DNA of 64,000 nucleotides from Pseudoduganella aquatica (GTDB taxonomy: Bacteria; Pseudomonadota; Gammaproteobacteria; Burkholderiales; Burkholderiaceae_D), in the NCBI RefSeq assembly GCF_009857595.1, contig NZ_WWCU01000020.1, positions 1-64,000 of the forward strand. The letters run 5' to 3'. Under the pieces are notes generated by a model. That model was given only the letters and a program-made list of their open reading frames with translations, ran no database searches and was not told the origin of the DNA. This document shows, one piece after another, positions 53,297-63,115 of this stretch. Every line of letters starts with the position of its first letter. The stretch's first letter is position 1. The translations under genes and the position numbers were made by a program.

Positions 53297-55216
53297 ATGT
53301 TTGAATTTATACGCACGCATCAAAAGCTGATGCAGATTTTACTGGCGCTCCTGATCGTGCCGTCGTTTGTGTTCGTCGGCGTGGCCGGCTACAACAACTC
53401 CGGCGACCAGGCCAATATCGTGGCCAAGGTCGGCGACCAGTCGATTAGCCGCCAGGAATGGGAGTCCGCGCAGCGCAGCCAGCTCGACAGCCTGCGCCAG
53501 CGTATGGGCGCGCAGTTCGACCAGAAGCTGATCGACACCCCCGAGTTCAAACAGAACGTGCTCGAGCGCCTGGTGGCCGAGCGCGCCATCGCCGCCGAAA
53601 TGGTGCGCAGCCACCTGACCGTGGCCGACAGCGTGCTGCAGAAGCAGAACCTGGAAAACCCGGCCCTGCGCAAGGAAGACGGCAGCTTCGACATGGAGCG
53701 CTACAAGGCGCTGCTGGCCGCGCAAGGCCTGTCGCCGGCCGCGTACGACGCCCAGCGCCGCCGCGAGATGTCCATGCAGCAGCTGCTGGGCGCCGTGCAG
53801 GAAACCGGCATCGTGCCGCGCGCCGTCGCCAAGCAGATCTCCGATTTCGGCGCCCAGGAACGCGAAGTGCAGGAACAGCTGTTCCCGGCCGCGCAATACC
53901 TGGCGCAAGTCAAAGTCACCGACGAGATGGTGAAAGCCTTCTACGACAAGAACAGCAAGCTGTTCGAAGTGCCTGAGCAGGCCAAGATCGAATACGTGGT
54001 GTTCAGCGCCGCCGCCGTGGCCGACCAGGTCACCGTCAGCGACGCCGAAGTGGCAGCCTACTACGAAGCCAACAAGGCCCGCTTCAGCAGCGCCGAATCG
54101 CGCCGCGCCAGCCACATCCTGGTCACCGTGGGCAAGGACGCCAGCGCCGCCGACAAGGCAGCCGCCAAAGCCAAAGCCGAAGCCATCCTGGCCGACGTGA
54201 AAAAGAACCCGGCCGACTTCGCCAAGATCGCCAAGGCCAAGTCGCAGGATCCATCGTCGGCCGAGCAGGGCGGCGACCTGAACGAACTGGAAAAAGGCTC
54301 GCTGCCGAAAGCGCTGGAAGACAAAGCCTTCAGCATGAAGCAGGGCGAGATCGCCGGTCCTGTGGAAACCGAGTTCGGCTACCACGTCATCACCATCACC
54401 GCGCTCAAGCCGGTCGCCACCAAGCCGCTGGATGAAGTGAAAGACAGCATTGCCGCCGACCTGAAAAAGCAGAAAGCCGGCAAGCAGTACTCGGAAATGG
54501 CCGAGTCCTTCACCAACACCGTGTACGAGCAGTCCGACAGCCTGAAACCGGCCGCCGACAAGCTCAAGCTGAAAGTGGAAACCGCCGAGCACATCACGCG
54601 CAACCCATCGCCGGCACTGGGCACGGCGCCGTACAACAACGCCAAGTTCCTGACCGCGCTGTTCTCGTCCGAATCGCTGAAAAACAAGCGCAACACCGAA
54701 GCGGTGGAAGTGGCGCCGGCAACGCTGGTCGCTGGCCGCATCGTCGAATTCAAGCCTGCGGCCAAGCGCCCGCTGGCTGAAGTCGACGCAGCGATCCGCC
54801 AGCGCGTGACGGCCGAAGAAGCCGTCAAGCTGGCGCACAAGGAAGGCGAAGCCAAGATGGCCGCCGCCAAAGCCAGCGGCAGTGCCGAAGGCTACGGCCC
54901 TGCGCAGATCGTCTCGCGCGCCGACGGCAAGGGCCTGAGCCCTGTCGTGCTGGCCGAAGTGATGAAGGCCGACACCAGCAAGCTGCCGGCCTACGTGGGC
55001 GTGGACGTGCCGGGCGCAGGCTACGGCGTCTACCGCATCGGAAAAGTGCAGCAGCCCGCCGCACAAGACGAAGCGCGCCGCAAGAGCGAGCAGGAGCAGA
55101 TCACCAGCATCGTCGCCGAGCAAGAGATGGCAGCCTACATTGACGCGATCAAGCAAAAATCCAAGGTCAAGATCCTGGCCAAGGCCGAGACGGCAAAAAC
55201 CGACGAGGCCAAATAA
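53297..55216 (+). CDS. ppiD: Periplasmic folding chaperone / peptidyl-prolyl isomerase, PpiD type
   Basis: A 639-residue inner-membrane protein with one N-terminal transmembrane helix (LMQILLALLIVPSFVFVGVA) and a large periplasmic part: SurA_N-like region (about 35-200), parvulin domain (about 260-365: RRASHILVTV, GGDLNELEKGSLPKALEDKA, FGYHVITI) and a C-terminal chaperone region. It helps newly secreted proteins fold at the Sec exit. The ATG at 53297 is chosen, because the upstream frame runs through the terminator. lon-hupB-ppiD is a conserved gene order. Confidence 0.94.
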   Translation: MFEFIRTHQKLMQILLALLIVPSFVFVGVAGYNNSGDQANIVAKVGDQSISRQEWESAQRSQLDSLRQRMGAQFDQKLIDTPEFKQNVLERLVAERAIAAEMVRSHLTVADSVLQKQNLENPALRKEDGSFDMERYKALLAAQGLSPAAYDAQRRREMSMQQLLGAVQETGIVPRAVAKQISDFGAQEREVQEQLFPAAQYLAQVKVTDEMVKAFYDKNSKLFEVPEQAKIEYVVFSAAAVADQVTVSDAEVAAYYEANKARFSSAESRRASHILVTVGKDASAADKAAAKAKAEAILADVKKNPADFAKIAKAKSQDPSSAEQGGDLNELEKGSLPKALEDKAFSMKQGEIAGPVETEFGYHVITITALKPVATKPLDEVKDSIAADLKKQKAGKQYSEMAESFTNTVYEQSDSLKPAADKLKLKVETAEHITRNPSPALGTAPYNNAKFLTALFSSESLKNKRNTEAVEVAPATLVAGRIVEFKPAAKRPLAEVDAAIRQRVTAEEAVKLAHKEGEAKMAAAKASGSAEGYGPAQIVSRADGKGLSPVVLAEVMKADTSKLPAYVGVDVPGAGYGVYRIGKVQQPAAQDEARRKSEQEQITSIVAEQEMAAYIDAIKQKSKVKILAKAETAKTDEAK

Positions 55217-55221
55217 ACCAG

Positions 55222-55247
55222 ATGCCGCCCCCGGGCGGCATTTTTTA
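55222..55247 (+). terminator. Intrinsic terminator after ppiD
   Basis: ATGCCGCCC (55222-55230) pairs with GGGCGGCAT (55233-55241) with a two-base loop, followed by TTTTTATT. Confidence 0.88.
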
Positions 55248-55269
55248 TTGCCATGACGTAAAAAGACCC

Positions 55270-55319
55270 AAAAAGGGGTCAGGGTTAATTATTTAAATAA
55301 TTAACCCTGACCCCTTTTT
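55270..55319. repeat. Perfect 50-base palindrome of the GGGGTCAGGGTT family, copy 2
   Basis: The 25-base arm 55270-55294 (AAAAAGGGGTCAGGGTTAAT...) is the exact reverse complement of 55295-55319, with no loop. The GGGGTCAGGGTT core is shared with the hairpin at 13205-13258. Both copies lie between convergent genes with A/T runs outside, so they can terminate transcription from both sides. Confidence 0.9.
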
Positions 55320-55341
55320 TTGCTTTTTTGAGGTTTGGAAA

Positions 55342-56400
55342 CTATCCGGCGGGGTGGAGCTGGCGGGCGGCGGCGAGCAGGTCGTCCGGGGCGATGCCGG
55401 GGAGCTCGAGCACCAGGGCGTCGGCGATGCGGGGGAAGTTGCGGGCGATGGAGCGGGTGTAGGCGGGGTCGTAGTGCTCGGCCAGCAGGGCGTCCACCAG
55501 CTCGGCCATGCGGCCTGCGCTGGCCAGGGCTTGCCAGTTGCTGATCTTTTCACGGCCGTGCAAGGTCGCCAGGTAGCCCAGCTGCTCGTTGAGCGGGCCG
55601 GCGTCCTGGATGTAGTGCTGGTAGTCTTCCATCAGCAGCTGCACGCGGTGCGCGCGCGACAGCTGCAGCGAGATGCAGCCGGCGGCGCGGATCTGCTCCA
55701 TCAGCGCACCCGGCACGCGCAGCGCGCCGACTTTCTTGCTTTCGGATTCCACGAAGACCGGCTTGGCCGGGTCGAAGCGGTGCAGCCGCTCCCAGATGGC
55801 GGTCTCGAAGGCTTTCTGCGAGGGCTGCGGCTGGCTGGGCAGGCCGCCCAGCACGGAGCCGCGGTGGGCGGCCAGCTGTTCCAGGTCCAGCACTTGCGCG
55901 CCTATCGCGTCCAGCGTCTGCAGCAGGCGGCTCTTGCCGCTGCCGGTGGTGCCGCACACCACGCGGTAGTCCAACGCGGGCGGCTGCTCCAGCGCGGTGC
56001 TGACGTACTGGCGGAAGTCCTTGTAGCCGCCTTCCAGCTGCACCACCGGCCAGCCTATCTTGGCCAGGATGTGGGCCAGCGAGCCGCTGCGGTTGCCGCC
56101 GCGCCAGCAGTACACCAGCGGCGTCCATTCGCGCGGCTTGTCCAGCCAGAGCGCGTCGATATGCTTGCTGATGTTGCGGGCCACCATGGCGGCGCCCATT
56201 TTGCGCGCTTCGAAGGAGCTGACTTGCTTGTACGTGGTGCCGACCTGGATGCGCTCTTCGTCGTCCAGCACCGGGCAGTTGATGGCGCCGGGCAGGTGGT
56301 CGAGCGCGTATTCGGACGGGCTGCGCGCGTCGATGATGGCGTCGAACTGGTCCAGGCGGTGGGCGAGGTCGGCGAAGCGCAGGATTTCAGGGTATTTCAT
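55342..56400 (-). CDS. mnmH: tRNA 2-selenouridine synthase
   Basis: A 352-residue enzyme that replaces sulfur by selenium in 2-thiouridine at the wobble position of Lys, Glu and Gln tRNAs. The N-terminal rhodanese domain has the active-site Cys in VYCWRGGNRSGS (near 97), and a P-loop follows in VCGTTGSGKSRLL (near 150). Length and motif order are those of MnmH (SelU/YbbB). It needs selenophosphate; selD is not in the window. It is tail-to-tail with ppiD and ends eight bases before the TesA-type gene begins to end, all on the minus strand. Confidence 0.94.
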   Translation of the reverse strand: MKYPEILRFADLAHRLDQFDAIIDARSPSEYALDHLPGAINCPVLDDEERIQVGTTYKQVSSFEARKMGAAMVARNISKHIDALWLDKPREWTPLVYCWRGGNRSGSLAHILAKIGWPVVQLEGGYKDFRQYVSTALEQPPALDYRVVCGTTGSGKSRLLQTLDAIGAQVLDLEQLAAHRGSVLGGLPSQPQPSQKAFETAIWERLHRFDPAKPVFVESESKKVGALRVPGALMEQIRAAGCISLQLSRAHRVQLLMEDYQHYIQDAGPLNEQLGYLATLHGREKISNWQALASAGRMAELVDALLAEHYDPAYTRSIARNFPRIADALVLELPGIAPDDLLAAARQLHPAG

Positions 56401-56407
56401 TGTGTGT

Positions 56408-57052
56408 TTATTTCGCTTTCAGCAGCGGCTGCAAATGCGGCCAGATATTGCCCAGGATGATGGGGTGCGCGGCCGCCAGCGGGTGCAGGCGGTCGGGCTG
56501 GAACAGTTCGCTCTTGTCGGCCACGCCGTCGAGCATGAAGGGGGCCAGCGGGGCTTTCACGTCCTTGCTCAGCAGGCCGAACATGGCGAAGAATTTGTCG
56601 GCGTAGTCGCGGCCGTAGTTGGGCGGCATGCGCATGCCCACCAGCAGCACCTGCGCGCCGGCGCCACGCGCGTCCTTGACCATGGCGCGCAGGTTGGCTT
56701 CCGCCGCCGGCACGGGCAGGCCGCGCAGGCCGTCGTTGGCGCCCAGTTCGATCACCACGATGGATGGCTGGTGCTTGCTCAGCAGCGCGGGCAGGCGGGT
56801 GCGGCCGCCGCTGGTGGTCTCGCCGCTTACGCTGGCGTTGACGATGCGCGCGTCTATCTTCTGGGCCTGCAGCTTTTGCTCCAGCAGCGCCACCCAGCCG
56901 GCGCCGCGCGCCAGGCCGTATTCGGCGGACAAGCTGTCGCCTACCACCAGTATGGTTTTTGGTGCAGAATAGGCGTTCGCGGCGGCGCTGAACAAGAACA
57001 GCGCCACCACCGGCAGCCACAAAGCCTCACGTATTTTTTTCAAGAAGACCAT
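56408..57052 (-). CDS. TesA-type SGNH esterase / lysophospholipase, periplasmic
   Basis: A 214-residue SGNH hydrolase with a signal peptide (IREALWLPVVALFLFSAAAN). The four blocks are seen: GDSLSAEYGL (Ser), SGETTSGG (Gly), ELGANDGLRG (Asn), and DRLHPLA (Asp, His). This is the arylesterase/TesA/lysophospholipase L1 family. The ATG at 57052-57050 overlaps the ATG of the divergent ABC gene (57051-57053), so there is no spacer; its ribosome-binding site AGGAAA lies inside the other gene. The long in-frame upstream extension is antisense to the ABC gene and is rejected. Confidence 0.92.
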   Translation of the reverse strand: MVFLKKIREALWLPVVALFLFSAAANAYSAPKTILVVGDSLSAEYGLARGAGWVALLEQKLQAQKIDARIVNASVSGETTSGGRTRLPALLSKHQPSIVVIELGANDGLRGLPVPAAEANLRAMVKDARGAGAQVLLVGMRMPPNYGRDYADKFFAMFGLLSKDVKAPLAPFMLDGVADKSELFQPDRLHPLAAAHPIILGNIWPHLQPLLKAK

Positions 57053-57803
57053 GCCTGAATTTCCTAAAGCGTCCAGCAATTTCATTCCGGATTCGCCGTC
57101 CATGTCGGGCGGCGGCAAGGTGCAGGCCAGCGTGCCCGCCCAGGCGGCCATCGTGGTGGCGGGGCTGAGCAAGCGCGTGGCCGATGCCAGCGGCGAGCTG
57201 ACCATCCTGCACAGCGTGGATTTTACCGTGCAAAAGGCCGAGACGCTTGCCATCGTTGGGGCTTCCGGTTCGGGCAAGTCGACTTTGCTGGGCTTGCTGG
57301 CCGGGCTGGACTCGCCCAGCACCGGCAGCGTGCACCTGGACGGCAGCGATATCTATGCGCTGGACGAGGACGGCCGCGCCGCCGTGCGCAAGGAGAAGCT
57401 GGGTTTTGTGTTCCAGTCCTTCCAGCTGCTGGCGCACCTGACGGCGGTGGAGAATGTGATGCTGCCGCTGGAACTGGCGGGCGATGCGGATGCGCGCGCC
57501 AAGGCCGAGGCGATGCTGGGCCGGGTGGGGCTGTCCAGCCGCTTGAAGCACTATCCCAAGTATCTGTCCGGCGGCGAGCAGCAGCGCGTGGCGCTGGCGC
57601 GGGCTTTTGTCGGCGAACCGCCGCTGCTGTTTGCAGACGAGCCCACCGGCTCGCTGGACGCGGCCACCGGCGAGGCGGTCATCCAGCTGATGTTTGAGCT
57701 GAACCGTGAACACGGCTCCACGCTGGTGCTGGTGACGCACGATCCGTCGATAGCGGCCCGCTGCGGCCGCGTTATCACGATCGCGGCCGGGCGCATCGTC
57801 TAG
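57051..57803 (+). CDS. ABC transporter ATP-binding protein, YbbA/LolD type
   Basis: A 250-residue ATPase of the LolD/MacB/YbbA branch: Walker A GASGSGKSTLLGLLAGLD, Q-loop VFQSFQLL, signature YLSGGEQQRVALARA, Walker B LLFADEPTGSLD, and switch His in LVTHDPS. The first about 35 residues are an extra, poorly conserved extension, so the true start could be the ATG at 57102. It is paired divergently with the TesA-type gene as in E. coli tesA-ybbA, but the FtsX-like permease (YbbP) that normally follows is absent; nnr follows on the opposite strand. Confidence 0.9.
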   Translation: MPEFPKASSNFIPDSPSMSGGGKVQASVPAQAAIVVAGLSKRVADASGELTILHSVDFTVQKAETLAIVGASGSGKSTLLGLLAGLDSPSTGSVHLDGSDIYALDEDGRAAVRKEKLGFVFQSFQLLAHLTAVENVMLPLELAGDADARAKAEAMLGRVGLSSRLKHYPKYLSGGEQQRVALARAFVGEPPLLFADEPTGSLDAATGEAVIQLMFELNREHGSTLVLVTHDPSIAARCGRVITIAAGRIV

Positions 57804-57809
57804 TCTCGT

Positions 57810-59339
57810 CTAGATTCCGCGCCCGTGGTGCTGCACCATGCGGTTCAGCGCGGTGCGGATGGCCGGTATCAGCTCGCCCGCAGTCAGGCCGATCGGCCCC
57901 ATGCCCTCGGTTACCATCACGTCCGCCGCCATGCCGTGCAGCCAGACTGCAGCCAGCGCGGCTTCCCACGCGGGCCAGCCCTGCGCCAGCAGGCTGCCGC
58001 ACAGGCCCGCCAGCACGTCGCCGGTGCCCGCCGTGGCCAGCGAGGGATTGCCAGTGGTGTTGATGACCACATGGCCTTGCGGCTCGGCCAGCACGGTGCC
58101 TGAGCCTTTCAGTACCACCACCGCCCGCGTGCGCGCAGCCAGCGTGCGCGCGGCCGCAGGCCGGTCGGCCTGCACCTCGGACACGGAGATGCCCAGCATG
58201 CGCGCCGCCTCCAGCGGATGCGGGGTCAGCACGGTGCGGCCCGCCGCAGCGGCAGCGCTTGCGCGCTCGGCCAGCGCCGCCTGCAGCGGCGGGTCCGCAG
58301 CCAGCAGGTTGAGCGCATCGGCATCCAGCACCAGCGGGCTGGCGCTGCCGATGGCCTGCGCCAGCAGCTCGTGCGCGCGGCGCTCCGCGCCCAGGCCGGG
58401 GCCTGCCACCACGGTGGCCGCGTCGAAGTCGAAACCGGCAGCCTGGCGGCACATCAGCTCCGGATAAGCGCTGTCGTATGCGGGCGCCTGATCCGCAAAG
58501 CAGGCATAGACCCGCCCCGCGCCGGTCAGCAGCGCTGCGCGCGCGGCCAGTATCGGCGCACCGGCCATGCCGCTGGCGCCGCCCAGCACCGCCACGCTGC
58601 CGTAGCTGCCTTTGTGCGTGTTGTGCCGCCGCCCGCGTAGATGGCGCGCGAAAAATTTCACATCGTTGAGATGCTGGCGCGAGGGCTGAAATGCGGCGGA
58701 CTCGATATCGAGCCGCGCAATCTGCACCAGGCCCGCATGGTCGCGGCCATCGCAGGTGTGCAGGCCGGGCTTGTCGCCAATGAAGGTGACCGTGTGCGTG
58801 GCGTGCACCGCGACGCCATCGACTCCGACGATGGCGCCGGTGTCCGCATCCAGGCCGCTCGGCACGTCCAGCGCCAGCCGCGAGCAGGGCATGGCGTTCA
58901 CCGCTTCCACCAGTTCGCGCAGCTGGCCTTCCAGTGGGCGTTTCAGGCCGATGCCGAACAGGCCGTCCACCACCAGGTTCCATTCAATGCCGGCGATGGC
59001 CTCCAGGTTCAGTTCCGCAAAGACCGCCGCGCTGCTGCGCGCCCTTTGCAGCGCGTGCCCGCGCTCGGCCGAGGAGGGCGCGCCGCTGTCGATATGCAGG
59101 ATGGTGACCTGGGCACCGGCATAGGCCAGGTGGGCCGCCGCCTCGAGCGCGTCGCCGCCGTTGTTACCCGGCCCGGCCAGGACCAGCACGCGTGCGCGGC
59201 TGGTGGAGAATGGCAGCAGATCCAGCGCCGCATTGGCCCCGGCCTGCCCGGCGCGCTGCATCAGCGCCCCCGGCGGAAGGCGTTGCGCGGCGGTGTGTTC
59301 TATCAGGCGGATCTCGGCGACGGTGTAGAGTGGATTCAT
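57810..59339 (-). CDS. nnr: Bifunctional NAD(P)H-hydrate epimerase / ADP-dependent dehydratase
   Basis: A 509-residue fusion that repairs hydrated NADH and NADPH. The N-terminal NnrE half (about 1-215) has VLAGPGNNGGDALEAA and DVPSGLDADTG; the C-terminal NnrD half (about 230-509) has HKGSYGSVAVLGGASGMAGA, VAGPGLG, LTPHPLEAARML and ATAGTGDVLAGLCG. All key loops are intact. The frame is open for kilobases upstream as antisense of the 5-oxoprolinase gene; Met at 59339 begins the family sequence (an alternative is 59369). The gene is divergent from the 5-oxoprolinase gene. Confidence 0.94.
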   Translation of the reverse strand: MNPLYTVAEIRLIEHTAAQRLPPGALMQRAGQAGANAALDLLPFSTSRARVLVLAGPGNNGGDALEAAAHLAYAGAQVTILHIDSGAPSSAERGHALQRARSSAAVFAELNLEAIAGIEWNLVVDGLFGIGLKRPLEGQLRELVEAVNAMPCSRLALDVPSGLDADTGAIVGVDGVAVHATHTVTFIGDKPGLHTCDGRDHAGLVQIARLDIESAAFQPSRQHLNDVKFFARHLRGRRHNTHKGSYGSVAVLGGASGMAGAPILAARAALLTGAGRVYACFADQAPAYDSAYPELMCRQAAGFDFDAATVVAGPGLGAERRAHELLAQAIGSASPLVLDADALNLLAADPPLQAALAERASAAAAAGRTVLTPHPLEAARMLGISVSEVQADRPAAARTLAARTRAVVVLKGSGTVLAEPQGHVVINTTGNPSLATAGTGDVLAGLCGSLLAQGWPAWEAALAAVWLHGMAADVMVTEGMGPIGLTAGELIPAIRTALNRMVQHHGRGI

Positions 59340-59480
59340 GGCCAGCCATAGCAGTGGGGGTGATGTCATTCTAGCATTGATGTTAATTTTCCGGACCGTG
59401 GCCCGGTCTGGGCCTATCGTCCCCCAAAGCGGCGGCGCGCGCACTACAATAAGCGCTTCTCGCATAGCTGGAGGTGGTAT

Positions 59481-62400
59481 ATGGACTGGCAGTTCTGGAT
59501 AGATCGCGGCGGCACATTTACCGACATCGTGGCGCGCATGCCCGACGGCCGGCTGCGCACCCACAAGCTGCTGTCCGAGAATCCCGAACAGTACCGCGAC
59601 GCGGCCATTGCAGGCATACGCCATCTGCTGGGCGTGGCTGCAGGCGAGCCATTGCCCGCCACCAGCATTGAAGCCGTGAAGATGGGCACCACGGTGGCCA
59701 CCAACGCGCTCCTGGAGCGCAAGGGCGAGCCCACCGCGCTGGCCATTACGCGCGGCTTCCGCGACGCGCTGCGCATCGCCTACCAGAACCGTCCGCGCCT
59801 GTTTGACCGCCATATCGTGCTGCCGGAACTGCTGTACAGCCATGTGGTGGAAATCGGCGAGCGCATGGGCGCGCACGGAGACGTGGTCCAGGCGCTGGAC
59901 GTGGACGGCGCGCGCGCCCGACTGCAAGCGGCTTACGACAAGGGCTTGCGTTCGCTGGCCATCGTTTTCATGCACGGCTACCGCTACAGCGCGCACGAGG
60001 CCGCGGTCGCCGCCATCGCGCGGGAGATAGGCTTTACGCAGGTCTCTGTATCGCACCAGGTCAGCCCGATGATGAAGCTGGTCGCGCGCGGCGACACCAC
60101 GGTGGTGGATGCGTACTTGTCGCCGATATTGCGGCGCTATGTGGACCAGGTGGCGAGCGAGCTGCCGGGCGTGAATCTGCAGTTCATGCAGTCCAACGGC
60201 GGCCTGACCGACGCGCGCGCCTTCCAGGGCAAGGACAGCATACTGAGCGGCCCGGCGGGCGGCATCGTCGGCATGGTGCGTGCCAGCAGGCTGGCGGGCT
60301 TCGAGCGGATTATCGGCTTCGACATGGGCGGCACGTCGACCGACGTTTCGCACTACTCGGGCGACTTTGAGCGCGTGTTCGAAACCCAGGTTGCGGGCGT
60401 GCGCATGCGCGCGCCGATGATGAGCATCCACACGGTGGCGGCGGGCGGCGGCTCCATCCTGCACTTCGACGGCAGCCGCTTCCGCGTGGGGCCGGACAGC
60501 GCGGGCGCCAATCCCGGCCCGGCCAGCTACCGGCGCGGCGGCCCGCTCGCGGTCACGGACTGCAACGTCATGCTGGGCAAGATACAGCCGGAGCACTTCC
60601 CCAAACTGTTCGGAGCGGACGGCAAGCAGGCGCTGGACGCCGCCGCCGTGCGCGAGCGCTTCGCCGCGCTGGCCGGCGAGATCAACGACGCGGCGGGCGC
60701 AGGTGCGGCGCAGGTGTCGCCTGAGCAGGTGGCGGCGGGCTTTATCGAAATCGCCGTCGGCAATATGGCCAACGCCATCAAGCAGATTTCGGTGCAGCGC
60801 GGGCACGACGTGACCGAATACACGCTCACCAGCTTCGGCGGCGCGGGCGGCCAGCACGCCTGCCTGGTGGCCGACGCGCTGGGCATGAAAACAGTATTCA
60901 TCCATTCCCTGGCCGGCGTGCTGTCTGCCTACGGCATGGGCCTGGCCGACCAGACCGCGATGCGCGAGGCCGCTGTCGAAACCAGGCTGGCCGACGGCGG
61001 CGAAGCAGACCTGCTGGCGCGGCTGGATGCGCTGGGCGAGGAGGCGCGCGGCGAGCTGCTGCGGCAGGGCGTTGCGGCCGGACGGATCTCGCTGGTACGC
61101 CGCGTGCACCTGCGCTACGAAGGCACGGACTCCGCGCTCATCGTGCTGCACGACAGCGTGGACAGCATGAAGGCGCAGTTCGAAGCGGCCTATAAAAAGC
61201 GCTTCTCCTTCCTGATGCAGCACAAGCCGCTGATCGTTGAAGCGGTGTCGGTGGAAGCCATAGGCGCATCCGACGCGCCGGCCGAAGCGGCGCCGCAGCA
61301 AGCGCTGCGCGCTGCCGCCACGCTGGCGCCATCGGCCACCGTCCCCATGTTCGCCGCCGGCGCCTGGCGCGACACGCCGCTCTACAAGCGCGAGGACACC
61401 CGCATTGGCGACATTATCCACGGCCCCGCCATCATCGCCGAAGCGAATGCCACGACGGTGGTGGAGCCGGGCTGGGAGGCGGCCGTCACGCCGCAGGACC
61501 ATCTCGTGCTGACCCGCGTTGAAGCGCTGCCCGAACGCCGCGCCATCGGCACCACGGCGGACCCGGTGATGCTGGAGATCTTCAACAACCTGTTCATGTC
61601 CATCGCCGAGCAAATGGGGCTGCGGCTGCAGAACACCGCCTACTCGGTCAACATCAAGGAGCGCCTGGACTTCAGCTGCGCCATCTTCGACGCCGACGGC
61701 AACCTGATCGCCAACGCGCCGCACATGCCGGTGCACCTGGGTTCCATGGGCGAGAGCATCAAGACCGTGATGCGCGAGAACGCGGGCAAGATGCACGCGG
61801 GCGACGTCTATATGCTCAACGATCCCTACAACGGCGGCACCCACCTGCCGGATGTGACGGTGATCTCGCCCGTGTTCGACGAAGCGGGAAGCGAGATCCT
61901 GTTCTACGTCGGCTCGCGCGGCCACCATGCGGACATAGGCGGCACCACGCCCGGCTCCATGCCGCCGGATTCGCGCAGCATTGAGGAAGAGGGCGTATTG
62001 ATCAACAACTTCAAGCTGGTCGACGGCGCCGCCGGAGGCCAGCTGCGCGACGCCGAAACGCGCGCGCTGCTGGCGTCGGCCACCTACCCGGCGCGCAATC
62101 CCGACCAGAACATGGCCGACCTGCGCGCGCAGGTGGCCGCCAACCAGAAAGGCGTGGACGAGCTGCGCAAGATGGTGGCGCACTTCGGGCTCGACGTGGT
62201 GCGCGCCTACATGGGCCACGTGCAGGACAACGCCGAGGAAGCGGTGCGGCGCGTGATCGGCGCACTGAGCGACGGCAGCTACACGCTCAAGCTGGACAAC
62301 GGCGCGCAAATCCAGGTGGCGGTGCGCGTCGACCAGGCGGGGCGCAGCGCCGAAATCGACTTTACCGGCACTTCCGCGCAGCTGGACAACAACTTCAACG

Positions 62401-63092
62401 CGCCGTCCGCCGTGTGCATGGCGGCGGTGCTGTACGTCTTCCGCACGCTGGTGGACGACGAGATCCCGCTCAACGCGGGCTGCCTCAAGCCGCTGCGGGT
62501 GCTGATCCCGCCGGGCTCCATGCTCAATCCGCACTACCCGGCGTCGGTCGTATCGGGCAACGTCGAGACCTCCACCTGCATCACCAACGCCCTGTACGGC
62601 GCGCTGGGCGTGCTGGCCGCGTCGCAGGGCACGATGAACAACTTCACCTTCGGGAACGCCCGCTACCAGTACTACGAGACCATCAGCGGCGGCTCGGGAG
62701 CAGGCGAGGGCTTCGACGGCACGTCCGCGGTGCAGACCAATATGACCAACTCCCGCTTGACCGACCCCGAGATACTCGAGTTCCGCTTCCCCGTGCGGCT
62801 GGACAGCTACGAGATCCGCCCCGGCTCCGGCGGCGCGGGCCGCTGGCGCGGCGGCAACGGCGGCGTGCGCAAGGTGCGCTTCCTCGAGGCGATGACGGCC
62901 GCCATCCTGTCCAACAACCGTCTGCACGCGCCGTTCGGCATGGCGGGCGGGCAGCCGGGAGAAGTCGGGCGCAACCTGGTCCAGCGCGCGGACGGCAGCG
63001 TGGAGCAGCTCGGCCACATCGGCAAGACCGACATGGCGCCGGGCGACGTCTTCATCATCGAAACCCCCGGCGGCGGCGGCTACGGCAGCTAA
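59481..63092 (+). CDS. oplAH: 5-oxoprolinase, ATP-hydrolysing (fused HyuA-HyuB)
   Basis: A 1203-residue cytosolic enzyme opening 5-oxo-L-proline to glutamate with ATP. The N-terminal HyuA-like half (about 1-690) has [46 protein letters not shown] and [14 protein letters not shown]; the HyuB-like half (about 695-1203) has [31 protein letters not shown] and a glycine-rich C-terminus. Most bacteria use the PxpABC enzyme instead; the fused type is the eukaryote-like form also found in many proteobacteria. GGAGGTGGTAT precedes the ATG. It appears monocistronic. Confidence 0.93.
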   Translation: MDWQFWIDRGGTFTDIVARMPDGRLRTHKLLSENPEQYRDAAIAGIRHLLGVAAGEPLPATSIEAVKMGTTVATNALLERKGEPTALAITRGFRDALRIAYQNRPRLFDRHIVLPELLYSHVVEIGERMGAHGDVVQALDVDGARARLQAAYDKGLRSLAIVFMHGYRYSAHEAAVAAIAREIGFTQVSVSHQVSPMMKLVARGDTTVVDAYLSPILRRYVDQVASELPGVNLQFMQSNGGLTDARAFQGKDSILSGPAGGIVGMVRASRLAGFERIIGFDMGGTSTDVSHYSGDFERVFETQVAGVRMRAPMMSIHTVAAGGGSILHFDGSRFRVGPDSAGANPGPASYRRGGPLAVTDCNVMLGKIQPEHFPKLFGADGKQALDAAAVRERFAALAGEINDAAGAGAAQVSPEQVAAGFIEIAVGNMANAIKQISVQRGHDVTEYTLTSFGGAGGQHACLVADALGMKTVFIHSLAGVLSAYGMGLADQTAMREAAVETRLADGGEADLLARLDALGEEARGELLRQGVAAGRISLVRRVHLRYEGTDSALIVLHDSVDSMKAQFEAAYKKRFSFLMQHKPLIVEAVSVEAIGASDAPAEAAPQQALRAAATLAPSATVPMFAAGAWRDTPLYKREDTRIGDIIHGPAIIAEANATTVVEPGWEAAVTPQDHLVLTRVEALPERRAIGTTADPVMLEIFNNLFMSIAEQMGLRLQNTAYSVNIKERLDFSCAIFDADGNLIANAPHMPVHLGSMGESIKTVMRENAGKMHAGDVYMLNDPYNGGTHLPDVTVISPVFDEAGSEILFYVGSRGHHADIGGTTPGSMPPDSRSIEEEGVLINNFKLVDGAAGGQLRDAETRALLASATYPARNPDQNMADLRAQVAANQKGVDELRKMVAHFGLDVVRAYMGHVQDNAEEAVRRVIGALSDGSYTLKLDNGAQIQVAVRVDQAGRSAEIDFTGTSAQLDNNFNAPSAVCMAAVLYVFRTLVDDEIPLNAGCLKPLRVLIPPGSMLNPHYPASVVSGNVETSTCITNALYGALGVLAASQGTMNNFTFGNARYQYYETISGGSGAGEGFDGTSAVQTNMTNSRLTDPEILEFRFPVRLDSYEIRPGSGGAGRWRGGNGGVRKVRFLEAMTAAILSNNRLHAPFGMAGGQPGEVGRNLVQRADGSVEQLGHIGKTDMAPGDVFIIETPGGGGYGS

Positions 63093-63115
63093 ATTCCTTG
63101 CTTGGTGTGCCGGCG

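Noticed and set aside
59340-63017. Very long minus-strand open frame joined to the start of nnr
   Set aside because: It is antisense to the 5-oxoprolinase gene, has no domain pattern and is His/Arg/Gln-rich, as expected for a GC-rich antisense frame. Only the nnr part is real.
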